Assembly (NCBI GenBank): GCA_032622095.1
Contig: CP136061.1
Location: 238,688,609 to 238,752,608 of the forward strand
From: Siphonodentalium dalli
Taxonomy: Eukaryota; Mollusca; Scaphopoda; Gadilida; Siphonodentaliidae
Direction of reading: 5' to 3'
DNA length: 64,000 bases
This document shows, in pieces, positions 22,391 to 33,520 of this stretch (positions are counted from its first letter, which is position 1; each line of letters starts with the position of its first letter). A model generated the notes under the pieces. The model was not told the origin of the DNA and did not search any database. It worked only from the letters and a program-made list of their open reading frames with translations. The position numbers and the translations under genes are program-made.

Positions 22391-22523
22391 AAAGAAAATT
22401 AGGCGAGCTTATATCCTCTAGGGAGGTTCTTAATCACTTGAATATCATATAAATGGTCATGTATAGGATATTCAAGTGATTTGAGAATCTCCCAGGAGGA
22501 TCATCCTCGCCTAATTTTCTTTG
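22391..22523. repeat. 133-bp inverted repeat
   Basis: AAAGAAAATTAGGCGAG ... CTCGCCTAATTTTCTTT with second block CACTTGAATATC / GATATTCAAGTG and a short AT loop. Arms have several mismatches. A single copy in this window; may be a foldback MITE. Confidence 0.7.
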
Positions 22524-22760
22524 GGCACAACTTAGTCACCTGCAATATGGCTACGATCATCTCTCTCTCTCACCAGTGTCACATCCGGTGACATCAATTT
22601 CCCCACATCCAATGCGTCCCTCACTATAGTAATCCACGATTACGAATGAAACCTCCAAAACCTGACCAGCACTCCAGCACAGCACCTCAGCACGCAAATA
22701 AAGATAGAGAGAGCACACATCGTAACTCTCTGCTCACCCTACAATTTTCATACAAATCAT

Positions 22761-23166
22761 TTAACCCTTTACCCAACAGAACGGCCCTGTGCCAATGCAT
22801 TCTCTTATATATGCGAGTCGACCATAGGTCGCCTCGCATATATAAGAGAATGCATTGGCTTAACACATTAAAAATAATAAAATTGTTAAAGAATGTAAGA
22901 AAAATGGTAAAAAGTGTTAAAAAAAAGAATTTTTTTTAGGCCAATGCTTTCTCTTATATATGCGAGGCGACCTATGGGTCGACTCGCATATATATAGAGA
23001 AATGCATTGGCACAGGGCATAACTGTAACTATCACAATGTGGTCAATGAGCCGGTTCCAATGATATCCATATTTGTATGGTTTTTATTGAGCACAGACCG
23101 AAGATATTTTAGGCTGTTGAAGCTTTATTTGGCCGGTTTTGGCCGGTTTGTTGGGTAAAGGGTTAA
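22761..23166 (-). mobile_element. PB1, full length, reverse
   Basis: TTAACCCTTTACCCAACAGA ... TTGTTGGGTAAAGGGTTAA. The second hairpin has small lesions (CCAATGCTTTCTC; an extra G in CTATGGGTCG; ATATATATAGAGAAATGC), making this one of the more decayed copies. Confidence 0.88.
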
Positions 23167-23227
23167 CTACAGTTTTATTTAATTTAATTTTTAGAAATAT
23201 TTTTTTCTGTTCAAAAACATGTCACCT

Positions 23228-23690
23228 AATTCTGTAGATCATGCCATGGAACTCTACTCTGGCTAACACCCGTTAGAGATCATATTCCACCAATACAAAA
23301 CCTTGAAACTTTTTGAACTTTTGACAGGGAACCTTATGAAGTTGAAAAAAATATATTTCTTAGTTATTATCTGTTCCTTAATAATGTACTTCACAAAATT
23401 TTACGATTTTTAGTGACTGTTGGGGATTTTGCTTTGCGTCGCTTACAATTATGGAATTTCTCCTGGGTAATTAATTGAATGTCTATTGCGAAATTGGCTC
23501 AGAAAAGCATGCATTAGTAAGGAACAGATAATAACTAATAAATATATTCCCTGCATTATTTTTCGACTTTATAAGGTTCCCTGTCAAAAGTTCAAAAAGT
23601 TCCAAGGTTTGTACTGGTGGAATATGATCTCTACGGGTGTTAGCCAGACAAGAGATTGATGGTATGATCTACCGTTTTCCGATGTATGAA
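23228..23690. mobile_element. FB2 foldback element
   Basis: Two ~170-bp arms in inverse order: GATCATGCCATGGAACTC, CATATTCCACCA, GGGAACCTTATGAAGT, TTAGTTATTATCTGTTCC on the left, and their complements from 23520 to 23690. The spacer has GTCGCTTACAATTATGGAAT, which recurs in the copy at 56318-57035. No ORF. Confidence 0.78.
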
Positions 23691-24012
23691 TTATCTCACT
23701 TTGAAATCCAACAGTAGCTACAGATTAGAAAAGATGGTCTAGTGTACAGTATGTGCAAATATGTGAACTTAAGGACTAAGATACTTGATTTTTGAGAAAT
23801 AATGGATAATCATAAATGTAAAGAAAAAAATTAATAACCATCTGTATTGTGTTCTTTTTGGCTGATATAATATTAATTAAATAAATTCTCTGAATAAAAC
23901 TGAAAATTTATGCCCAAATTAGCAGTCTCCAATTTCAAGTTGCCTCATCTCTGAGGTGAAAATGTTTTATATCAACATAATTTGTTTTTAGTCAATACTA
24001 CCAGTGTCTTCA

Positions 24013-24717
24013 AATATTGTTAACTATATAAGTACTGGTAAAATGAAATATTGTTAACTAAGTATGGGTAAAATGAAATATTGTTAACTAAAGTATGGTA
24101 AAATGAAATATTGTTAACTATGTATGGTAAAATGAAATATTGTTAACTAAGTATGGTAAAATGAAATATTGTTAACTAAGTATGGTAAAATGAAATATTG
24201 TTAACTAAGTATGGTAAAATGAAATAATGTTAACTATGTATGGTGAAATGAAATAATGTTAACTAAGTATGGTAAAAAGAAATATTGTTAACTAAGTATG
24301 GTAAAATGAAATATTGTTAACTAAGTATGGTAAAATGAAATATTGTTAACTAAGTATGGTAAAATGAAATAATGTTAACTATGTATGGTAAAATGAAATA
24401 ATGTTAACTAAGTATGGTAAAAAGAAATATTGTTAACTAAGTATGGTAAAATGAAATATTGTTAACTAAGTATGGTAAAAAGAAATATTGTTAACTAAGT
24501 ATGGTAAAATGAAATATTGTTAACCAAGTATGGTAAAATGAAATATTGTTAACTAAGTATGGTAAAATGAAATATTGTTAACTAAGTATGATAAAATGAA
24601 ATATTGTTAACTAAGTATGGTAAAATGAAATATTGTTAACTAAGTATGATAAAATGAAATATTGTTAACTAAGTATGGTAAAATGAAATATTGTTAACTA
24701 TAAAGTATGGTAAAATG
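24013..24717 (+). repeat. 29-bp satellite, about 24 copies
   Basis: Unit TAAGTATGGTAAAATGAAAT + ATTGTTAAC. Variants (ATGTTAACTATG, GGTAAAAAGAAAT) recur in blocks at about 24215-24290 and 24357-24432, a spacing near 145 bp, hinting at a five-unit higher-order repeat. GTTAAC (a HpaI site) is in almost every unit. Confidence 0.92.
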
Positions 24718-24832
24718 AAACATTTTACTGTTAATTTCTTTAAAAAGTGACATTTGCAGTAAATTATTTTGTGTTGCCTGTTTTCAAGTCATGCTGCTAC
24801 TTCCTGCTCTATAATTTGAGTATCTATAGTCC

Positions 24833-25579
24833 TTAACCCTTTCATGGCGGGAGCTGCATTGGTGCAGCATTAACCCTTTCAGTGCCAGGGGCCGATCTCA
24901 TCGGCCCTAATTTACGGTCTGTAAAATCGGCCCTAAAAAAATACAAAAAATAAAACAATTTTGTTTTTTTTTATATATTTTTTTGGGTTGAATTTTTTTT
25001 GGTTATGCTTAAGCATGCTATAGCAAATTTAAAAACAAACTGGATAAAACCTTAGGGGCATGTTATAACTCAAAACTATCACCAAGTATTCATAGTAATA
25101 ATTTTGATGCCCATGAAAAACATAAGATTCCCTGGCACTAAACCTACAAAATATGTCTCTTAAAGAATATAAGAAATTTAAAAAAAAAAATAATAACAAA
25201 TGATGAAAAATTGTTAGGCCAATGCATTCTCTTATATATGCGAGGCGACCTATGGTCGACTCGCATATATAAGAGAATGCATTGGCACAGGGTATATGGG
25301 TTGATACAAAAATCGGACTTGGCACTGAAAGGGTTAAAGATCCTGTGCCAGTGCATTCTCTTATATATGCAAGTCTCTGATAGGGAGCCTATCATATATA
25401 AGAGAATTCACTGGCTTATAAGGTGAAGGTAAATATTGTTAGACCAATGTATTCTCTTATATATGCGAGGCTCGATCCCTATGGGAAACTCGCACATACA
25501 TGTATAAGTGAATGCATTGACACAGGGTTTTCGCAAAATTTTAGGAAGCTCCAGTCATGGATGCCATTGGATGGGTTAA
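24833..25579 (+). mobile_element. PB2 element containing nested PB3
   Basis: TTAACCCTTTCATGGCGGG ... CCAGTCATGGATGCC...ATGGGTTAA. After GCATTGGTGCAGCATTAA, PB3 (24870-25337) intervenes; then AGATCCTGTGCCAGTGC and two PB2 hairpins follow. The same insertion point is used at 11.7 kb. Confidence 0.85.
24870..25337 (+). mobile_element. PB3 element nested in PB2
   Basis: 468 bp, TTAACCCTTTCAGTGCCAGG ... TTGGCACTGAAAGGGTTAA. Longer than other PB3 copies because of an AT-rich expansion near 24940-25040. Orientation relative to its PB2 host is opposite to the 11.7-kb case. Confidence 0.85.
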
Positions 25580-25622
25580 AATTTCAAGCTGTGAGGAGCT
25601 GATACCATATGTACATGTACAC

Positions 25623-25879
25623 GCCTTGAGATAGTGTCTCGATTATGCATTTTATCTTCTGCAAATTTGGGGATATAAAAACTGAACAGAAGGGAAAAAG
25701 TACCCTAAAACAATGTTAATTTGAAAATATAGATACTTCCCAGAGGATGATATGTAAGCTGCAGAATGAGGTCCCCAGAGGGTAAGGTGATGCTAGCCCA
25801 CTTTGCAGGGTAGCATCACTAAATTCACCCTCTAGGGACCTCATTCTACAAATGGCAGACACACTTTTCAAGGCTTGGG
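25623..25879. mobile_element. FB1, left hairpin lost
   Basis: CGCCTTGAGATAGTGTC, then the FB1 middle (ATTTTATCTTCTGC, ATACTTCCCAGAGGATGA) and a complete right hairpin with deletions (GAGGGTAAGGTGATGC), ending TTTTCAAGGCTTGG. Confidence 0.7.
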
Positions 25880-25965
25880 TATTTATTTATGTGAGGTTGG
25901 AATAATTGATGACCATGCAGAGCCAGTTCAAAGTGAAATTAATTGAAGATATACATGTATACATT

Positions 25966-26365
25966 AAAAGATTCTATATGTAAGGTATTATAGTCTCCCT
26001 CTATTAAAATCATTGAAGATTTATAAAATAAAATGGCAGAAGATTCTTTTGTAACATACATGTATAATAGGTTATTCTCCCTCTATTAAAATCATTGAAG
26101 ATTTATAAAATAAAATGGTAGAAGATTCTATATGTAACATATAATAGGTTAGTCTCCCTCTATTAAAATCATTGAAGATTTATAAAATAAAATGGTAGAA
26201 GATGTAACATATAATAGGTTAGTCTCCCTCTATTAAAATCATTGAAGATTTATAAAATAAAATGGTAGAAGATGTAACATATAATAGGTTAGGGTCTTTC
26301 TATTAAAACATTGAAGATTTAAAAAATAAAATGGTAGAAGATTCAAAATGTAACATATAATAGGT
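25966..26365 (+). repeat. 60-80-bp tandem repeat, about five units
   Basis: Unit contains CTCCCTCTATTAAAATCATT, GAAGATTTATAAAATAAAAT and GTAACATATAATAGGTTAG; units differ by presence of TTCTATAT. Neighbouring units at 26155 and 26220 are nearly identical, implying recent duplication. Confidence 0.88.
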
Positions 26366-26853
26366 TTTGTAAATATGAACTTGTCACCATGAATACACCG
26401 TTACTGCCATTATCTTCTTGCCTTGGTACATTTGCTCAATTTTAGTATAATGAGTGATTCTATTCGAAACTATTGACAGTCTGTGACATTAAAATTGAGT
26501 CCTCAACGGTTAAATGTGACATTTTCAGATCTATATGTTAGTTGACGTCATTGGACTCTCCAAGCCGCTGGGGTTTATTTGATAATCAATACATTTTTCA
26601 CTGCGGACAAACGACTGCATTGTGTTTTCGTGATGCATATCAATTTAAAAGGGCACAGAGCATTGTTATTCTAACATCAGTACCACTCTTAAACAACCCC
26701 GTAATTTACACCACCACACATTGGTATAATGGACCACTTAGGTAGGTAACCCACACAGGCCATCATACCTTTACTAGGCCCGACAAAATCAATTTGCAGT
26801 TTCCATGGATGTATGGCTTGTCTTGCAAAAATCCTGTGCAGTTTGCTGAGTTA
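26366..26853. other. No recognised feature
   Basis: No repeat match; a 67-codon forward frame at 26542-26745 has no recognisable motif. Confidence 0.4.
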
Positions 26854-27066
26854 CAGTAATGCCCTAAATAATTGACTCCTTAACCACAGCAGAATTATGG
26901 GTAACTTTTCAGGATTTAGTCGGAAATATGGCTTGTTGCCATTCATCGGAAAGCTATCAGTGAGAGCTTTCCGATGAATGGCAACAAGCCATATTTCAGA
27001 CTAAATCCTGAAAAATTACCCATAATTCTTCTGTGGTTAAGGAGTTGATTATTTAGGACATTACTG
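26854..27066. mobile_element. Mar1, full copy with TA flanks
   Basis: TA-CAGTAATGCCC ... GGACATTACTG-TA, 213 bp, arms meeting at CTATCAGTGAGAG. A good reference copy. Confidence 0.9.
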
Positions 27067-27239
27067 TACCTCTCGCTAGAATTTGTTCTCTTTCGGTTGT
27101 CGTTTTTCCATATCCATAGTTATGATTTAATATGGTTTCGAGAAGTCAAGCATACATGATTGTTCTTGTATACATATCTCCAAACAGCGTATTTTTTGAA
27201 GAGTAAATTGTTGGTTATAATGGTGTAATTACTCATTAT

Positions 27240-27430
27240 ATATAGTGGGAATTGTAAATGGGCTCTTTTATTTCATAATTTTTTATACTTATTGGATCAT
27301 AGAAGGATAATGTTGGGGTGTAAATTGAACTTCAACTTTTATGGCTTCTCCCTGACAATAGTCCACTTCTCCCAAATAAACAGATAGGGAGAAGCCACTT
27401 CTCCCAATTTTGCAACCCCAAGGATGTTCT
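27240..27430 (-). repeat. DR3 fragment
   Basis: Reverse match to about 20400-20640: AATGGGCTCTTTTAT, TATTGGATCATA, TGGGGTGTAAATTGAAC and GGAGAAGCCACTTCTCCC. Confidence 0.55.
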
Positions 27431-27507
27431 CTGGTTGCTAAATGCAGGGTTTAATTCTGCTTGAGGGGCAGTGGGTCACTATTTCCTGGCCCATATTTCC
27501 TCTGGGA

Positions 27508-27965
27508 CAAGCCTGAGTTTAATGTGCCTGTCATTTGCAGAATGAGGTCCCCAGAGGGTGAATTTAGTGATGCTATCCCGCATAGCAGGCTAGCATCACC
27601 AAATTCACTCTCTGGGGACCTCTTTCTGCATGGCCTCATTTGCTATGGGAGACAGACTCAGATTGAAGTTCCCAAATGGTGAAAATCATGAAGTACACCC
27701 ATTTGGAACCTTGATTATGCAATAGGTCATCTGCCAATTTGGGGATATAGAGAAACTAAACTATATATAAAAAAAGAAATAAAATCTATGTGAAGAATTA
27801 AGTTTCTATAGAAGTTTGATAATAAAGAAACTTTCCAGAGAAGATGAGGCCTATAAAGCAGAATGAGGTCCCCGGAAGGTGAATTTTAATAATGATGCTA
27901 GCCCACTAAATTCATCCTCTGTGGACCTCATTCTGCAAATGACAGGCACACTAAATTCAGGCTTG
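27508..27965. mobile_element. FB1 long form, GCCTGAGTTTAG subtype
   Basis: CAAGCCTGAGTTTAATGTGCC ends and the same middle as 16459-16917 (TGGGAGACAGACTCAGATTG, CAATTTGGGGATATAGAG). The right hairpin has lost most of its centre (GATGCTAGCCCACTAAATTC). Confidence 0.8.
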
Positions 27966-28108
27966 CTCTCGGACTCATTCCCCTTCTCCCCAGAAGAACA
28001 TGTATGTGATTATGCCTACATTATGTTATGAACGATTAATTTTTACCAATACACCTAGCTATATCTCCATTTACAACAGTGCATATAACAGCTGCAAATT
28101 ATGATGTA

Positions 28109-28322
28109 AAGTAATGCCCTAAATAATCGACCACTGAACCACAGCATAATTAGGGGTAATTTTTCAGGATTTAGTTGGAAATATGGCTTGTTGCCATTCA
28201 TCGGAAAACTCTCATTGAGTGCTTTCCGTTGAATGGCAACAAGCCATATTTCCGACTAAATCCTGAAAAGTTACCCATAATTCTGCTGTGGTTAAGGGGT
28301 CGATTATTTTAGGGCATTACTG
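28109..28322. mobile_element. Mar1, full copy
   Basis: Starts AAAGTAATGCCC, ends GGGCATTACTG-TA. The centre differs (CTCTCATTGAGTGC) and the left arm has several substitutions. Confidence 0.88.
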
Positions 28323-30003
28323 TATATTGCACGGATGACTTACTAACAAATTGTGGTCCCCTGATCTTTAAAATTTAATAGTTTCTCTGCAGTTGTTGTT
28401 GGCGGCAAGTCGAAAATTTCTTGTCCACATATTTTATATGCAGAACTTGAACTTCATGTCTCCTCCCATGTCTCCTAGACTGGTCCTTCACATTGTGGTC
28501 GCATGAGAAACACAGATAGGACTCGGGATGTTCTATGTGTGGAGCTTTCAGGACATTGCAAATTATTGCCCATCATTAAATCGCATCAATCGCGTTCGCA
28601 TTGATTGAGTATTTATCGTAATGTAGATGAATAAATGCTGCCACAGGTCTTCACAAACATTGGAAATTACAGGGTAGTCTTGACGAGTGTCAACCAATTT
28701 GCTGCGGGCGTGCTATTAGTTGGATTATGTCTATAATAACATACGACCTCTATGTAATCAACGGAATCAGATCCTGATATAATTTCCCGAGTGGTCTGCT
28801 TAAATGCCCATACTCTCATGTTCCCGAAATCTTATAGTTCAGAGTTTGCGCTGAACCAGAAAATCATTGGGTCAAAGCTATTCTCATATTCTCTTGATTG
28901 AACTCTAACACAGTCATTACCCCGCATATATACCCCAATATGGTATTTCTCATTGACCAGTGATTACTTGATTTTGTCCAATATATATGTTACTTTAAAT
29001 ACCTGATAATTGTATGTTCACTGATTTAACTCATTTTGTTATACGGTATACCAGTTATAATCTCACTATCGCACCTGGTCGGGTTTACGCCCGTGCACCT
29101 GACTGTTTTCCCTTTATTATGGCTTTAAATCCATGACGTGTGTCTTCACCCGTGCATACGGTGCTCATATCCATATTTTCCTCCTGCTTGGCGCACGCCT
29201 TCCACAGAATCTTTCAAGAGGGATGTATCCATTTTTACATTCTTTCCGATGTATACGATCTATACGATGTTTTTGCTGGCAGTGGCTGAGATGCCTACAT
29301 GAAACTTTGTGTCACTTTAACGTATGAAGTAATTGACGAGTAATCACTTGATTTAAGTTTTAGGGTTACTGATTATTTGCATATTCTATCCCTTTTATCC
29401 ATTTAAACTTAAGGGACTTTCAATACCCCTAAAACATTTTCACCTAGAAATATAATCTAATTACATGTCATCTCTCATCGACGAGTGATTGCGTTATTTA
29501 ATCTCAATAGACCCTAATGCAATCATCACCTATAATGCATATATTGTTGTTTATTCGTTTTGACGACTTATGTGATTCTCCGTTATCAATATATAACTGC
29601 CTTTAATAAATGCTATTCATGTTGGGAGTTTGACCACCAAATCAACCGCTATCTATTACAGCTTTGAATCAGTCATATACAACTCGCATTTCTTTGAAAC
29701 AATACATATGTTATATATTATTTTGTTTAGTAATGTTTACTAATGGACAAAGCCATTGCGCTTTTGAAACACTAGGCACCCACATCCAGAGAATATCCAA
29801 GCCTGCAGCCTGTAAGATAATTGTTGCTAGTTGGCGATCTTTTTTGGGACATTTCATATTTTTACGAGCAAATGGCCCACGGCAGCGCGAACAAATGTGT
29901 AGTCCAACATGAAAGTGCATGGCAGGATGGTTGAAAATGTGATTGAAAATATTGCAATGACAAGATTGTTGAAATTGGCATCATGGGGTGTGCTGGCACC
30001 AGT
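28323..30003. other. Largest repeat-poor stretch
   Basis: About 1.7 kb without any of the families above and with slightly higher GC patches (29040-29330). ORFs are at most 82 codons (29664-29912) and show no domain. Could be single-copy intron or intergenic DNA. Confidence 0.45.
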
Positions 30004-30110
30004 GATGGAACTTCTTTAGATCATGCCATGAATCTCTATTCTAGTTCATCCGTAAGGCTGGGGGTGGGGGGTCCGTAAAACGGAAACCCTGCCGTAAAGA
30101 AATCATATTC
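30004..30110. mobile_element. FB2 fragment
   Basis: GATCATGCCATGAATCTC ... AAATCATATTCCACCAGTTC, the outer part of one FB2 arm, broken by a GTGGGGGGTCC patch. Confidence 0.6.
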
Positions 30111-30114
30111 CACC

Positions 30115-30182
30115 AGTTCAAAATGAAGTCTCCAGAGGGTGAATTTGGTGATGCTGGCGGATGGCATCACTAAATTCACACT

Positions 30183-30215
<33 letters not shown>

Positions 30216-30252
30216 CTCATTCTGCAAATGTCAGACACACTATATCCAGACT
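30115..30252. mobile_element. FB1 fragment with G29 tract
   Basis: AAGTCTCCAGAGGGTGAATT ... CATCACTAAATTCACACTCC, then a run of 29 G (30185-30213) replacing GGGG, then GACCTCATTCTGCAAATG and a degraded end. The homopolymer grew from the CTCTGGGGACC motif of FB1. Confidence 0.75.
30185..30213 (+). repeat. G29 homopolymer
   Basis: Longest homopolymer in the window; sits exactly where intact FB1 has GGGG. Could form G-quadruplex structure. Length may be unreliable in assembly. Confidence 0.85.
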
Positions 30253-31614
30253 TAGAGATGACCCTAACTGCTGAATCTAACATAAATCTCAAAAACAGCT
30301 GAGGTGTTCTGATAACTAATAGTGTTGGTGTGAGCATATGAGCTATGTGTTAGAGATATCATTATCACAGTATACCTGCAGTCCAACGCCAGATGATACA
30401 GGGTTATTTGGTGCAAATATCTTCTGTCATTAATAAGGCTTATTTCTCTGCTTTTATCTATGAGAAATACCAGGACTGCTGCTGAAAGACATTTCCTCCG
30501 TCAGTAAAAAGGCAAATAACTCAGGATAACTAGAAATTAAGTCACCAGTGGCTTAAGTACATTAGTGCTGAAACGGATATCCGGATAACCGGTTGGCAAC
30601 CGGCTATCGTCGGCAACCGGTTGAACTACAATCAACCGGTTAACCGCTATGTAATACACACATGCAATGCCACTGATAAAAACTATCGTGTTCAGGTCCT
30701 TCAGATCAAAAGTCTTCCATGAATGGTAGATTACATAGTCTGGCATTGGCGGCTAAACATCAAAGATGCATGACGTCATCTTTGATATTCCGATGTCCGG
30801 TAAAAACACGTGCACTGACTAGTGCTGAAACGGTTGACCTATTTTTGTAGCCGGTTAACCGCGACGTGTAACCGGATCATAACCGGTTATCCGCTATTTT
30901 CAACCTATGACTTTACACTGATTATTTACACCATAATATGTACCAATATATCAGTATAATTTGATTTATTAACTGTATGGCACACTCGCGTAATGTTTAC
31001 ACAGACATAGCTTCTATTAAACGAATGTAAATCACCAAACACGAACGTCACAAAGCCACGTGTTGACAACTTGGCAGATGACACAGTGAACTAAAACTCA
31101 GTTTTTATAAATAGACGTGTCATGCTTGACCTGTTTGTACTGCAGTTGCGACTGCTACCTGACTTGTTATCGTTCTCGTCTTGGGAAGAATATTGTGTGA
31201 CCTATATACATGTTCGTACATGCAATATCAGCAGTGTTTTTTTTATTGCCATTATAGTGTTTGCGGGTTCTGGCCGATTATTAGGTCATGTGACTCAGGT
31301 ATTCTAACTGCTGGGTGTTCTTTGGCAATTTGAGATTGATAGGATCATGATTGACATCGATAAACACAATTATGAAGATTGTGAACTTTATGTAGTTAAC
31401 AAATGAAAATAAAAAAAACAGCTGAAAACAGTGTTTTCTGTTATAAGACAATCAAATGCTGAGAATTTATAGTCATTAGTAGGATGCAAATAAGTCCGAC
31501 TGCACGGGAACACCACTTAAGTGATTCGAGTTCATTTGAACTTCATCGACTGAGATTACTCAAACTCAGTAATGTTAGAAGTATAGACCGAGCGTATGTA
31601 AATAGGGTTGGTTC

Positions 31615-31689
31615 TCAGAGTTTGCATTCTGCCAATTTCTCTTTGAAATGTGCCCAGGCATCTGATTTACTCATTTCTTGGGTATCCAT
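31615..31689 (-). pseudogene. BED zinc-finger start of a hAT transposase, broken (copy in arm B)
   Basis: Reverse-strand frame of 24 codons from ATG (31689) to TGA (31615). Residues SDAWAHFKEKLAECKL match the start of BED fingers (W..F, then C..C), but TGA falls where the second cysteine of C-x-x-C should be. In hAT transposases this domain binds the element ends. Both arms carry the same stop, so the break predates the duplication. Only the first part of the domain is visible. Confidence 0.5.
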
Positions 31690-32163
31690 GACACTGTCTG
31701 CAAGTAGTGAGTCGGAGAGTAGAATTAAGTCAAATGATCACGCCGTACTGCAGTGAAAACGATTGTATTGATCTTTGCCGATGACCAGGTGGCGTCAGTG
31801 CACGTGTTTTTACCGGACATCGGAATATCAAAGATGACGTCATGTATCTTTGATGTTTAGCCGCCAATGCCAGACTATGTAATCTACCATTCATGGAAGA
31901 CTTTTGATCTGAAGGACCTGAACACGATAGTTTTTATCAGTGGCATTGCAAGTGTGTATTACATAGCGGTTAACCGGTTTGATCGCAGTTCAACCGGTTG
32001 CCGGCGGTAGCCGGTTGCCAACCGGTTATCCGGATATCCGTTTCAGCACTAGCACTGACGCCACCTGGTCATCGGCAAAGATCAATACAATCGTTTTCAC
32101 TGCAGTACGGCGTGATCATTTGACTTAATTCTACTCTCCGACTCACTACTTGCAGACAGTGTC

Positions 32164-32238
32164 ATGGATACCCAAGAAATGAGTAAATCAGATGCCTGGG
32201 CACATTTCAAAGAGAAATTGGCAGAATGCAAACTCTGA
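32164..32238 (+). pseudogene. BED zinc-finger start of a hAT transposase, broken (copy in reversed arm B)
   Basis: Identical to the 31615-31689 copy but on the plus strand. No further transposase frame follows: after the stop the translation soon hits more stops and I see no RNase-H-like or dimerisation motif. It would be an internal-deletion derivative of an autonomous hAT (inference). Confidence 0.5.
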
Positions 32239-33169
32239 GAACCAACCCTATTTACATACGCTCGGTCTATACTTCTAACATTACTGAGTTTGAGTAATCT
32301 CAGTCGATGAAGTTCAAATGAACTCGAATCACTTAAGTGGTGTTCCCGTGCAGTCGGACTTATTTGCATCCTACTAATGACTATAAATTCTCAGCATTTG
32401 ATTGTCTTATAACAGAAAACACTGTTTTCAGCTGTTTTTTTTATTTTCATTTGTTTATCGATGTCAGTCATGATCCTATCAATCTCAAATTGCCAAAGAA
32501 CACCCAGCAGTTAGAATACCTGAGTCACATGACCTAATAATCGGCCAGAACCCGCAAACGCTATAATGGCAATAAAAAAAACACTGCTGATATTTGCATG
32601 TACAAACATGTATATAGGTCACACAATATTCTTCCCAAGACGAGAACGGATAACAAGTCAGGTAGCAGTCGCAACTGCAGTACAAACAGGTCAAGCATGA
32701 CACGTCTATTTATAAAAACTGAGTTTTAGTTCACTGTGTCATCTGCCAAGTTGTCAACACGTGGCTTTGTGACGTTGGTGTTTGGTGATTTACATATGTT
32801 TAATAGAAGCTATGTCTGTGTAAACATTACACGAGTGTGCCATACAGTTAATAAATCAAATTATACTGATATATTGGTACATATTATGGTGTAAATAATC
32901 AGTGTAAAGTCATAGGTTGAAAATAGCGGATAACCGGTTATGATCCGGTTACACGTCGCGGTTAACCGGCTACAAAAATAGGTCAACCGTTTCAGCACTA
33001 AAGTACATGTACTGATCAATAAGAAAATTTAGTTAGCCTGTTTGATGGTGTGGTGCATGGTGTAGTAGAAATATATTAATGTTAACTTGTTAAGTTTTAA
33101 GTACATTATGACTTTTTGTTGGTTGTTCATAGTTTCTTGTAGGATGTTCAGGGCATATACATGTAGCCG

Positions 33170-33520
33170 AGGGTTCCGACCCTCTGTCTGTCTAGCCGTC
33201 CGTCTGTCTGTCCGAACATAACACCTTGTATTATAAACTCGGGCATTAATTATCTGATTTTGTTGTCCTTTGACCTGTTGATAGCACATGTTGGGGGGGG
33301 GGGGGGAAAGGAAACTCGCGTACTACGGGTTTCATAAGTTTATTTTTACCAGAGTTACGGCCCTTGTTTGACTTGGAAGTTTTAAATTTTGTGTCCGTCT
33401 GAACATTCACCTTGTAACTCCCATGTTAATTTTGGGATTTTGTTGTCCTTTAGCATGGTGACAGTACACAGTTACGGCCCTTGTTTGACTTGTTCTGCAT
33501 GACTTGTGGTCAAAATGTTT
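33170..33520 (+). mobile_element. Helitron-like core-repeat segment (unassigned family)
   Basis: GTCTGTCTAGCCGTCCGTCTG then ACACCTTGTATTATAAACTC, GATTTTGTTGTCCTTTGACC, a G14 tract (33293-33306) and GTTACGGCCCTTGTTTGACTTG; the last blocks repeat once at 33410-33500. Layout resembles Hel1 and Hel2 but ends are not visible. Confidence 0.45.

Larger units (their letters stand above)
30563..33000. mobile_element. hAT1: 2.4-kb composite palindromic hAT-like element
   Basis: Flanked by the 8-bp direct repeat AAGTACAT (30555-30562 and 33001-33008), the target size of hAT elements. Outer ends TAGTGCTGAAACGG / CCGTTTCAGCACTA; the same end motif also occurs internally at 30820 and 32051. Structure: A (30563-30819), B (30820-31801), A reversed (31802-32051), B reversed (32052-33000). 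B copies differ by a ~35-bp deletion and few substitutions. Arms carry broken BED-finger starts. ACCGGTT-rich subterminal repeats are plausible transposase-binding motifs. Confidence 0.85.

Noticed and set aside
24013-24717. CRISPR-like appearance of the regularly spaced 29-bp units
   Set aside because: No unique spacers; units are contiguous tandem copies in a eukaryotic-type sequence.
29040-29330. GC-richer patch as possible exon or CpG island
   Set aside because: CpG content is modest, ORF is short (64 codons), no splice or domain evidence.
31484-32369. Identical 90-codon ORF on both strands of hAT1
   Set aside because: It is antisense to the BED-like start and exists twice only because the arms are inverted copies; no motif.
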